DNA of 28,396 bases. It comes from Gymnopus androsaceus JB14 (taxonomy: Eukaryota > Basidiomycota > Agaricomycetes > Agaricales > Omphalotaceae). Both the position numbers and the translations under genes were made by a program. The notes beneath the pieces were generated by a model. The model did no database searches. It was not told the DNA's origin and saw only the letters and a program-made list of their open reading frames with translations. This document shows positions 20,270-28,396 of this stretch, one piece after another. The DNA is taken from assembly GCA_009733575.1 (NCBI GenBank), contig ML769681.1, positions 15,379-43,774 of the forward strand, in the 5' to 3' direction. Each line of letters begins with the position of its first letter. Positions within the stretch are counted from its first letter, which is position 1.

Positions 20270-20477
20270 TGTAACGGCTCCTAAATGGAGCCTAGAGCCT
20301 TAGTATCACACCAACGAGTACTACTGGATTTATTTCAGGTATACTCGCAAGGTGATGGTTTAAAGCTAAGGTGTTTCTACAATATAATTATTATAATATA
20401 GAATATTGGCAGGTGCGGGAATGCGCCGCCACCTGTAGAGACTGAGGTCCTGCCGATCAGGGATTGGGGGCGTTACA
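20270..20477 (-). repeat. 5' LTR (element orientation)
   Basis: A 208-bp terminal direct repeat, TGTAACGG...GCGTTACA, partner of 16618-16823. In element orientation it starts TGTAACGCCCCC, a common start for fungal Gypsy-type LTRs. Confidence 0.92.
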
Positions 20478-21101
20478 GATATCCTGTTGTTCGACGGTGA
20501 GCTCAAGGTCCTCGTTTACTTGTTCCTAAGTCGCATGTGAGAATACATACTCTCGATATATGGATTTCCTACCAGTTCTAGCTTCTGTTTGAGGAGAGCC
20601 GCATACTCATTTGCGCGCGATTCAGCCAGGTGTGCCTGAGTGAAATTGAGTGAAATTACATGACGAGACCAACAACCATACCAAGTCAGATCTCTCCTGA
20701 ATAAGATCATTTTTCTCCTTCAAATATTGCTCATTGAGATGCTTGGCCTTATCGAATTCACTTTGCAGCTGTTGGTAGCAATGTTCCAGATATTCAGCAT
20801 TACCCTCAAGATCAACATTTTGCATCTGAAGCTGTAAATTCGGTAGTCAGCCAGAGATCAAACAAAAAGAGCAAAGAAACCGAACTTTATTGAATGCCTT
20901 ATGGGCAGGTCCAGCCACAGCTCGCATTTTCAGAGGAGATCCCTTATCCTCAGTCCCATCACTTTCTAGGTGATGTTTGCCAAGGCGGAATGGGGTAGAA
21001 GCGGCAATGACACTACTAGGAGGTTCAGAGTAGCTTGGGACAACAACAGTGAACTTGTGCTGGCTCCTATCCAGACTTTGGTCCATGGGCACATCGGTCA
21101 T
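20478..21101 (-). CDS. Coiled-coil hypothetical protein, 5' part (split by LTR element)
   Basis: This is the upstream part of the gene that continues at 16612-14747. The start is ATG 21101-21099 (MTDVPMDQSLDRSQHKF). Exons are 20886-21101, 20682-20831, 20573-20635 and the first 48 bases of exon 4 (20478-20525). All are whole codons, with introns of about 45-55 bases. The peptide is a coiled coil rich in Glu, Lys, Leu and Gln (YLEHCYQQLQSEFDKAKHLN, AESRANEYAALLKQKLEL). The LTR element lies in codons for EQQDIKR. Removing the element with one target duplication restores continuous phase through all ten exons, about 660 residues, with no other lesion seen. The first intron has an unusual GTTCGG donor. 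The insertion should abolish the full-length protein. Confidence 0.7.
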
Positions 21102-21650
21102 TGTAGAGTAGAGTGGGTTGAATTATTGGCTCGGGATAAGTTAAGTGGAAAGGAATGTAGTTTTGTGTGGGCACCAGGCCGGGAGGTACTTGAGTGTATA
21201 CTGCTAAAGAATGTCAGTCTTTATGCAAATCGTTGAACAAGATAGAACACCTGAATGAACTCAAGCCAAAAACAATTGAGATAGCCAAAAGATAATTAAA
21301 ACAATTAGAAATCGAAAAAGGAAGGAGTCGGATCTCGTAGTTTATGGTCTTTGCAGGACCCTACTTCGGTCAAGGATTTCTACAAAGAACAATTATTACA
21401 TTTCCTGCGGCAGACATGCAATTTTAGAAAAGAATCAATTGTGAAGATATTGCATCAGGTGGTATGTGCATGAGAATCATAAGTCAGTACAATACTGGTA
21501 TTAATATAGTGGAGCCAACAGTGGCTTTGTACCATCATGTACAGAGACAATAACAACACCAGATGACAATAGCGACCAATAATAAAAATAAATACAGTAT
21601 AGCAGGTTAGCTAGATACAACAAGATAATAATAAAATTAAGTTTGAGGAC
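21102..21650. other. Intergenic, probable promoter side of the coiled-coil gene
   Basis: About 550 bases between the minus-strand start at 21101 and the end of the JmjC-like gene at 21651. It is A/T-rich from 21240 onward. No coding or repeat structure is supported. Confidence 0.4.
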
Positions 21651-24377
21651 TAGATTTGGACCTTGTTCACCACCTTTGCAGTTGCTTTGTACCATTTATC
21701 CATCTCCGAATCAGGCTCATCCTTTAACATTACGTCCCATACCTCTTTGTCCATAGAAGTCCAGTTATTCTTCCACATATGGAAAGTCGTCCCTTCGTGC
21801 TGACTAATCCTTCTATCTCCATATCCTGCTCCGCCGAAACATTTGCGCACCACTGTAGCGTCAGCAACACCCTTATCCTCGGATGTTATGTCTAGCCACC
21901 ACTTCCCTCTCAAACTTCTTGTAGGCCAACCACTCTTCCTGTAATACGACGAGTGAAATTTTGCGAGTTTGAATGAGGCAACGTCTCCAAGAGAAAATCC
22001 CAAAGGTGCGCAGATACAGTTAGGGAGATGCATACGTGGATTACGGAGGGACCGAGAAAATACGAATCGCCGGTGTGAGTAAGAAACACTTGAGGGCCTC
22101 AAAGTTCTCAAACCAAACAGAGGGACAGTTGCTCAAAGTCCACCATAGCAGTCAATGAGAAGTCTCTGGCTTTTCGGATATTATGTTCCGTCGGTGGCCA
22201 CACCACCCATATCTTCTCTCCCTCTAGGTGAGCCATGATTTGTTCAAGACAGTACCCTGTCAATATGGGGAGCGAGTGATACAGCCAGGTTGAGTGAAAG
22301 TCAGTCTGGCCGTCACAGTCTTTAGGTGCATGGTATAATCCCTGAATGGCCTCCCATCGGATCTCCAGCAGCTTCAATCCATCGCTGAGTTATGGAACAC
22401 GCTGATGAGATTGATGTGGTGGATTGCTTCCTTTCAGAGGCTCTCCACCAGCTTGCCAGTTTGCTACAATGTTGCTATTGTTGTAAATGAGTAAATGTAT
22501 TTACGCAATATTGTGAAACTTACCATGAGTAAAAGTAATTTGACGTTCCTACAGCCTCTATTGACTATAGCAAGGTCTTCTGCATTGGCATAGCAAGTAT
22601 ATCAGCCCACAGCAAAGCAGAGCCATACTCTATGATGTGCAATTTTGACCACTGCGGCGCGCGAGTAAGAAGGTTGAGATCAGGGTAGTTCGCCAAGGTA
22701 GTGGAGAGGCAGACGAGTCAAGAATTTGAGCGCTTCCAGAGCATTGTTACTAATATCAATGTGGCGGATGACTTGAGACTTGAAAAGATGCAACACTGCT
22801 TTCCATCGAGGACTAAGGTTGTCGGCTGGTTAAGCCGTCAGTGAGCAGCTCCTCAGTAAAAAAATATTACATACCTTTGCGTGGTTCACGAATCCATCGA
22901 CGGCGCAAAAAAAGGATCATCCTAATCCCTAAGTCAACTAAAAATGAGGATGTGAATTGTTACTCACCGCCTGTCGCGTTGTTGTTGAATCATCCTGTAG
23001 GTCATTAGTAAAATACCGCTAAGACCAAAAATGAATATCACCTGGACCCTTGATTGGACTGATTCGTCTCGTCTCATCGTCTGTAGAGTTCCCCTTTCTG
23101 TTTAATCTTAATTGGGAAAGACAGCAGTTATGAAAAGGCGAAACATGTACCCAGTCTTTATTTACCTTGTGCCTGGATAGCCTGTTGTTCCTCGTCTTCC
23201 TCGTCAGATCTGTTTTCGCCCTTGGCCTGTAAAGATGAAAATCCGAACAATGCACTCGGTACGCACTCACCTTGCGCCTGGACTGCCGTTGTTCCTCGTC
23301 GTCTTCCTCTTCAGAAGGACTAATGGCTTTTCGAGACCTTTTTTTGCCCTTGACCTGAAAAGACAATACATATAAAAGCGCGAACGATGTATATGATTCT
23401 AGCCATACCTTGTGCCTCCGTTGCGACGAGTCTTCCTCACCCTCATCGGAATCAATCCCTGCCTCTTGTGCCTTGCGTTTGTGATCGGTTTCTGACCAGG
23501 CCTTGAGTCAGAAAGGGGGAGCGATGAACGTGACACTGAGCGTACCTTGGGCTTGGGCGTGAATTATCTTCAGCATCGTTGAATTATCTTCAACATCAAT
23601 CCTACGTTTGGCGGTATTCTGACAGGCAATTCGTCGGAAAGCGAGAATGAGATAAGTAATCATGAGCTTACCTTGGGCTTGACAAAAACTCTCTTCTGTA
23701 AAGATTATAAGTTATGATGGATATAAAACTAGGATAATCAAGATTACCTTTACGCCTTTAATACTTGGAGCTACAGGGGAGGGATTGGTGTGATGAACCC
23801 GCCACACCTGACCAGTCATATACCAGGTATAATGGGTCGAAGCAATGGAATCTGCTCGAAAGCAAAGTCCCCACTGTAAGACTGCCACTGACCGACACGT
23901 CCTTCGGGCACAGGTCCATCAGGGGCAGGTTGTTGGTAAACCCACCAAATGTTCGATGAGAGATCCTTGTGCACATTGCCAACTTTTGGGTCTGGGGGTA
24001 TATTGAAGCTGGCAAGGGATGCATTTGATGACGAGTAATGACATTTGTATTGCTTCTTGTTCATTTTGAACTCCTTGCAATCAGAGACTTCAACCGCTTA
24101 GGGGATGTTAGTACAAGCTTTGAATATATGGACAACCACGGAAATCTCACCTGCAAGCGTCGACGTAGCGGAGGGCGGTGGAACGGCTTGAGCAAGCATG
24201 AGATCACGCTCCGAATCCGTTATAAAGCAAGGATATCTTACCAGTGGCGGTCTGTGGATTGGGGGAAGGGCCTTCGGGTGCTATGAACTAAATTGTCAAG
24301 GATTAGTTCATTTTGTTCTGTGAGTCGCCGTCGTCTCCCCGAAGTTGCCATGTACCTGGTTGGATCGTTGTCGCCAT
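21651..24377 (-). pseudogene. JmjC/cupin-like multi-exon gene with in-frame stops
   Basis: The likely start is ATG 24377-24375. Short exons follow, joined by GT..AG introns: a Pro/Ser-rich linker, then DPKVGNVHKDLSSNIWWVYQ (about 24000-23930), charged Lys/Glu-rich exons (23019-23640), and a conserved core (21950-22860). The core includes APQWSKLHIIEYGSALLWAD, then WQAGGEPL, then KLLEIRWEAIQGLYHAPKDC, then LEGEKIWVVWPP, and then GDSYFLGPSVIHVCISL. The EKIWVVWPP and PSVIH motifs resemble the core of fungal JmjC-like oxygenase-fold proteins; this assignment is tentative and the iron ligands are not confirmed. The frame is broken by a TAG at 22565-22567 where Trp is expected, a one-base shift near 22700, and TGA codons at 22108-22110 and 22099-22101. 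Possibly inactive, or these bases are spliced out in a way I missed. Confidence 0.55.
23160..23640 (-). repeat. Duplicated exon-intron units in the JmjC-like gene
   Basis: Three or four units of about 100-120 bases follow each other (near 23170-23270, 23275-23400, 23405-23550 and 23555-23660). On the minus strand each has a short exon ending in a donor of the type CAAGGT(A/G)AG. The exon encodes a charged peptide such as KKRSRKAISPSEEEDDEEQR or NRSDEEDEEQQ, and is followed by an intron of 40-70 bases. The shared layout and wording suggest tandem duplication of a whole exon-intron unit. Confidence 0.55.
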
Positions 24378-24666
24378 TTTCACGTCTTCTTTCGACAATC
24401 TACACGGGGTTTTTATTAGTCTTTAGTCTTAGAGCTTCAACTCGTTTGTAATTCTCTCAATTTTATTGTTGTATGCTACAAATAATACGAAGAAAGATAT
24501 TTACTCACTGTGGACGTCGTTGAGAAAGAGTTACGCCCAGCGTGGTGGTGGTACTGAAACAAGCGAAGCAGAAGTTGCTTACATGATGCGCGCGTGTACT
24601 TATAGTTGCCGTCGGCCAAATTCCACAACCAAAAAGGAAGTCGGCGCTTGTGACGCAAGTTGCGTC
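24378..24666. other. Upstream region of the JmjC-like gene
   Basis: About 290 bases between the putative start at 24377 and the minisatellite. No gene is supported; it presumably contains the promoter of the minus-strand gene. Confidence 0.4.
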
Positions 24667-24930
24667 TAAAAACTTGAAAACATTGAAAACTTGAAAACTG
24701 ACTGAAAACTTGAAAACAATTAAAAACTTGAAAACGACTGAAAACTTGAAAACGATTAAAAACTTGAAAACGACTGAAAACTTGAAAACGATTGAAAACT
24801 TGAAAACGATTAAAAACTTGAAAACGACTGAAAACTTGAAAACGATTGAAAAACTTGAAAACGATAAAAACTTGAAAACGATTAAAAACTTGAAAACGAT
24901 TGAAAAACTTGAAAACAACTGAAAAACTTA
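24667..24930. repeat. 18-bp minisatellite, about 14 copies
   Basis: The unit is close to GAAAACTTGAAAACGA(C/T)T, read on the plus strand, with a few one-base indels towards the right end. Because the period is 18, both strands stay open and would encode hexapeptide repeats (plus: NLKTIK/NLKTTE; minus: VFKFLI and similar). These are by-products of the repeat and not genes. The array lies about 290 bases upstream of the JmjC-like start. Confidence 0.93.
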
Positions 24931-25302
24931 AGAATTTCCAGGTTGCTCTCAAGAAACAACAGTCTGAATAAGGAAATTAAGTAAATTCAGCACATACCTG
25001 GTGAGATGAGAAGACTCTGGGCTCGTCTCACCAGTGCCGAGTATATATAACAATCTGTAACAGGAGTTGCATGCCCATGCTCAGCGCTCTGGACTCACCT
25101 GTTGCACGAACCACTTTCACTCGCTAGGTGGTCCGTACAGGTACGCTCGCATTCATTGGTTTACTTTACTGATTAGACTTCAGTATCCTTCTAGGATTAA
25201 ATCCGATCAATACGCAGTTAAAATTGCGCGCTCATAGATAATAAGGTACACATATATATAGTACAAGTATAGTTTACAAGAAAGTAGTGTTCAAAAAAGT
25301 AG
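24931..25302. other. Intergenic with an inverted repeat
   Basis: Non-coding. It contains a perfect 9-bp inverted repeat CTGGTGAGA/TCTCACCAG (24998-25006 and 25026-25034), followed at once by a TATATATAA stretch near 25039-25049. The latter might be a core promoter element, although the nearest gene ends at 25303 on the minus strand. Confidence 0.5.
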
Positions 25303-27165
25303 TTATTCCGAGTCGTGCAAAACAAGGACATGCGTTGGCCCTGGCCCCCCTTGTATAGTGGCCTCCATGAAAGGACCTTGCTTGTCAAATTTGACAGTAC
25401 GGAAATTTGGACAGGCTGTGAGAAAACACATGGGTAAAAATACATAAGTAGAGATTATTGGGAAAAGATATGCTTACTGCACAAAAGAGTTGGCTTTTTA
25501 ACCATGCAAAAATCTAAAACCCGCCAATCCCAACCTAGCCATCTTCCATATTTGTTACCAGGGTCAAACCGTTGAATGTGCTCGTCAGCATTATGACCTT
25601 CCTGCAACAACTCAATAAGCCAGTGCTTGGTATCAATTTTGAAGTTGATGTACCCATCTCCGTTGTCTGTACAACATTGGGGTTGGGCAAAGGCAGGTCC
25701 CACGAGGTCGTGAATGGTACGGGAAAGCTCCTTGTCATAAACATCTTCACACACCATCTTCTCGTTGGCATAATAGTCTTTCAAGACTTTGGACGAGAAG
25801 TTGGAAATTGTGTGGCACAACAAGTCATCAATTGACTGAAAATCCTTCAAACTTGTAGTTTGTCTGAGTAGGTATTTTGTATAGTGTTTATGCCACTGCA
25901 TAGGGTGTACTAGTTCAATTGTAGTAGCTCCTTCCGCAGGCGGAACCTGTAAAAGCCAACCCATTCGTTGCGCATCATGCGCAGCTTGGTAAAAGTCAGT
26001 GAGAGGCTCATACACACAGTGACATTGACGGAGTGCATATGGCTTGTAGTCCTTGTTGCCCGGTACCACATCTAGAAAGCGAGAGCGAGGAGTGATGGCA
26101 ATTTTCTCTTCCATAAGCACATCTTTTAAATCATTATAATTCAATGCACTAGCATCAGGATAAGAGATGCCTGGAGTATTCCTGAGATCTTGGGAGGGGA
26201 TAGACCCAAAGCAGACAGAGGGAGAGCGGCCGGTCACATCCCAGATCCGGGTGTCATTGTGAACAAGTATTGGTGAGATATACATATCAATGGTGGGGAC
26301 TGTTATCTTTCCCTGGTCCAGAATAGCATGGAATACCAAAAGTGCCAGAGGAGGGAAGTTAAAACAATGTTCGGGCATGGTATGCATTGTCCCAAGTTAG
26401 CGGTTACGTTCATTTTCGCATTGTGAAGGCACTCAGAGGTGAAATCTTCAACCAATTTGTTTTCGTTGATCTGCGAGGCTCTTGACTGTTGCAACTGTTG
26501 AACCTAGATAAGATTAGAGCAGCTTGCACAACAAAACGACACACCTGGTTGATGAAAAATTTAGCCATTCTTGTAACCACTCCAGGATGCCACCCTGGTG
26601 TCCAGTCTTCCCCAGAGGCTGGAGAAGCGTATGCTTTGATACAGTTGCAGTATGGACCCAACTCAGGCGCCTTCAAGAGGGTTGCATAACTCTGGTGATG
26701 CTCCTCAGTAAAAGCAAGACTGAGCCGTTCACTCTTTCTTTGCTCAACAAAAAGAGTCATGCGATATGCCGGGGGTATCATCTTGGGGGGGGAATGGCTG
26801 GTAGAGCCGGTATGACTACCAAAGCTACCAGCAGTGATTACGAAAGTCTTGGTTTGACGAGCGACTTCAAACAAAGCTTTCCAAAGTGCTTGGTCTCCAT
26901 ATGTCCTTTGAACTTCATCAACACAGAGCCAGAGGGGTTTTCTGTCTTGAAGATGCATGAATCTCATCAGACCATGGGCATCAGTAGAGCCTGAAAGCCA
27001 AAAATCTTCATTCATGCGATCCCTTGGGGTAAAAACCACCGATGGTGTGTCTTCAGAAACCTGGCCCCATGACTCGACTTGTTCAAGGTGGGCTAAAGAT
27101 TGCTGAAGCTGAAGAGTATCCCAAATGGAATCCAGAAGGGTAGTTTTTCCTGAACAAGGGGGTTT
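25303..27165 (-). pseudogene. Crinkler-like P-loop NTPase plus nuclease-fold protein, 5'-truncated
   Basis: The minus strand opens right at a Walker A remnant (CSGKTTLLDSIWDTL) directly after a TAA at 27166-27168. A Walker B segment (LWLCVDEVQRTYG, about 26915) and FVITAGSFGS follow. A 41-bp intron lies at 26504-26544 and another at 25416-25477, and the gene ends at TAA 25303-25305. The C-terminal part (GYINFKIDTKHWLIELLQEG, then EHIQRFDPGNKYGRWL, then LDFC) fits the PD-(D/E)XK-type domain of fungal Crinkler/REase-NTPase proteins, eukaryotic effectors thought to have transposon ancestry. The first Gly of Walker A is lost at the truncation. A frameshift lies near 26390-26405, and the Asp normal in the G-x-I-D motif is Asn here. 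It is therefore probably inactive. The family assignment rests on motifs only. Confidence 0.6.
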
Positions 27166-27349
27166 TTAGTTTTGACCCATTGTTTCTTCCCGGAGCGCCT
27201 ACTCAAGGATCAATCGAACTCCTGCACCTCGACACCGCGTACAGGAGCTAGTACGCCTCGGTCCATCTCAAAAATAACAGCTCACTGCATAGCTGGACCA
27301 GTCTTTTCTCCAACTGGATTGTTTGTTGAGCTTGGCCTGTCTCAATGAT

Positions 27350-27470
27350 CAAATACGTACACTTTCCCGGGTCACTTCCGCAGATCACAGTACTTCCACC
27401 TCATGAAAGGCCACATTGAGACCTGCCCTCATTGTGGGACGGGTACGCTGAAGGCTTGAAGCTGCCTCCG
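27350..27470 (+). pseudogene. Probable LINE-type retrotransposon C-terminal remnant
   Basis: One plus-strand frame reads GHFRRSQYFHLMKGHIETC followed by PHCG (about 27371-27440). This resembles the conserved end of fungal non-LTR retrotransposon polyproteins, where a GH...HL...I segment precedes a CxxC zinc-binding pair after the RNase H region. Sequence on both sides is out of frame or unrecognisable, so only a scrap remains. It lies next to the truncated end of the Crinkler-like gene. The match is short and could be coincidental. Confidence 0.4.
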
Positions 27471-27849
27471 TACCCGAGAGCTTATTAAAGCGCTAGCCTT
27501 GGATCATCGTCGACAATGACCATGGTCTTCCTTTGTATTAATGGCGGCGTGGCCTGCTACTATCAGCGGATCCATGCGTAATTGCTGGAGCTGACTTTGC
27601 ATGATTGTCCTGTATCTCTGGTCTTTAGGACCTGTCCTTCCTCATTTAAAACATGTCTATCAATGTGGTGAGTTGTTTGTACAATCTGGCTTCATCAGCG
27701 CTTACATGACCCATCTTCCTTTCCGAAGGTCCAAAGCTCTGGCCTGCGTACGCCAGATTGACCGAAAAAATGACTGCTTGCGCAGCTGCTTTGCAATCGC
27801 CACGGATTTCACAAGTATGGCACATTGGCTCCGTCGATGATGGAATCAG
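27471..27849. other. Unassigned sequence
   Basis: About 380 bases. A plus-strand open frame (27601-27840) has no recognisable motif and is not supported as a gene. It may be further decayed retrotransposon or WD40 gene sequence. Confidence 0.35.
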
Positions 27850-28320
27850 TGAACTGCTTCTGAATGATGCACAATGCCAAGGTGTCTGAGCGTGGGATTG
27901 TAGGCCAAGACGATATTCTTGACCTTCGAGCCTCCAGTAAGACGTTTGCTAAAATACCTCATTGAAACTAATTGGTTGGTCAGAAAAATCAATTTTAAAA
28001 ACTCATTGGCAACTAACTTTCACCGTTTTGCTTCCATATACAGGTAACGGGTACCATCCTCTGTTCCAAATGCGATGCCTTCCTCTTGCATCGTTCCGGT
28101 TTTGTTATCCAGGCCAATGCTGTTGTATATCCTTGATCTGAGGCTCCCACAGGTGATTCTAACATCTCGCACTAGGTAAGTGCCAAATCTTTGTTCCCTC
28201 CTCACCTTGGAATGACATCAAAACTTGTCAGAATTCAATGAACTACTACTCACCTCCAGAAGCAACGTAAGATCCGAAGGGATGAGCTGCAGATGGATGT
28301 CACTGGCCCCACTTGACCTT
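27850..28320 (-). pseudogene. Degraded WD40-like gene fragment
   Basis: Scattered minus-strand peptides in different frames fit one protein in order: HPFGSYVASGG (about 28290-28255), an intron with GTGAGT...CAAG borders, EEGTKIWHLPS (about 28205-28170), TTALAWITKP (about 28130-28095), GIAFGTEDG (about 28080-28050) and LTGGSKVKNIV (about 27940-27905). Blocks of the form ASGG-GTKIWHL and FGT-DG are typical of WD40-type beta-propellers in mushroom genomes. Frameshifts separate nearly every block and the protein is incomplete in the window, so this is a decayed copy. The exact family is uncertain. Confidence 0.45.
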
Positions 28321-28396
28321 CAAGAAAGGTCCTAGCGAATATTTGCATCTATTGGCTGGTCATTACACTAGGAGTTTTTTTTGGCAACCTTAGCTT

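Larger units (their letters stand above)
16618..20477 (-). mobile_element. Non-autonomous LTR retrotransposon, 3.86 kb
   Basis: Direct repeats at 16618-16823 (206 bp) and 20270-20477 (208 bp) are about 94-95% identical. They have TGTAA...TTACA ends and 5-bp target duplications outside. The purine-rich GGGGAGGG on the minus strand, touching the repeat at 16824-16831, looks like a polypurine tract and sets the orientation as minus: 5' LTR at 20270-20477, 3' LTR at 16618-16823. No reverse transcriptase, integrase, RNase H or zinc-knuckle gag motif could be found inside. It must therefore move with proteins from another element, like LARD or TRIM elements. The interior holds a 436-codon open frame with peptide repeats and a dense series of small hairpins. 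It sits in exon 4 of a coiled-coil gene and destroys that gene. Confidence 0.88.
16613..20482. repeat. 5-bp target-site duplication (GATAT) flanking the LTR element
   Basis: GATAT stands directly outside the element on both sides, at 16613-16617 and at 20478-20482. A 5-bp duplication is the usual footprint of LTR-retrotransposon integration. The entry spans the element only to show both copies. Confidence 0.92.

Noticed and set aside
24476..24952. Minus-strand open frame of 158 codons rich in FQVFNRF-type repeats
   Set aside because: It is the translation of the 18-bp minisatellite; the other strand is equally open, so this is a period-of-three effect.
25039..25049. TATA box
   Set aside because: TATATATAA is present, but no gene start lies in a suitable position next to it, so it is noted only in the intergenic entry.
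26524..26994. Plus-strand open frame of 156 codons
   Set aside because: It is antisense to the P-loop region of the Crinkler-like gene, which has clear motifs on the minus strand.
27180..27300. tRNA-like TTCGATT loop on the minus strand
   Set aside because: The flanking bases do not form a T-stem, and no acceptor or anticodon stem could be built.

Overview
The window looks like nuclear DNA of a filamentous fungus, most likely an Agaricomycete (Basidiomycota). The evidence is gene content and architecture: many short introns of about 40-80 bp with GT...CTAAC...AG signals, a fungal-type large NAD-glutamate dehydrogenase, a NACHT-WD40 (NLR-like) protein, an F-box fragment of the kind common in mushrooms, and abundant small transposons. 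No rRNA, tRNA, CRISPR or bacterial operon structure was seen. Species cannot be named from the sequence. The region is gene-poor and repeat-rich, and nearly every recognisable gene is truncated, frameshifted or interrupted.

Layout. 1-1328: decayed copy of the middle of an NAD-glutamate dehydrogenase gene (minus). 1323-4222: 3' part of a NACHT-WD40 gene (plus), joined abruptly to the dehydrogenase fragment inside the NACHT region. It carries about eleven nearly identical 43-residue WD40 repeats and one frameshift. 4223-8730: non-coding, low-complexity DNA with two small non-autonomous DNA transposons (4697-5297 and 7134-7512), each with inverted ends and a perfect 8-bp target duplication of hAT type. 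8734-9345: F-box protein fragment (minus). 9810-13469: longer but multiply frameshifted NAD-glutamate dehydrogenase (minus), source or sister of the first copy. 13470-14746: mostly empty, with one possible tiny two-exon gene.

14747-21101 is a ten-exon coiled-coil gene (minus) whose reading frame is otherwise intact. It is split in exon 4 by a 3.86-kb LTR element (16618-20477) with 5-bp target duplications. The element has about 207-bp LTRs and no visible reverse transcriptase. Its interior is built of about 173-bp tandem repeats and a strikingly dense chain of small perfect hairpins; this is the most unusual signal in the window.

21651-24377: multi-exon JmjC-like gene (minus) with in-frame stops and a block of duplicated exon-intron units. 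24667-24930: 18-bp minisatellite. 25303-27165: Crinkler-like P-loop NTPase plus nuclease-fold protein (minus), cut off at its Walker A motif and frameshifted. 27350-27470 holds a probable LINE remnant and 27850-28320 a degraded WD40-like gene.

The genes do not form a pathway. The shared theme is fast-evolving, conflict-related or repeat-associated families (NLR, Crinkler-like, F-box, WD40) in a compartment shaped by transposition, duplication and decay. Residual doubt: several indels in the dehydrogenase copies lie in homopolymers and could partly be sequencing errors.
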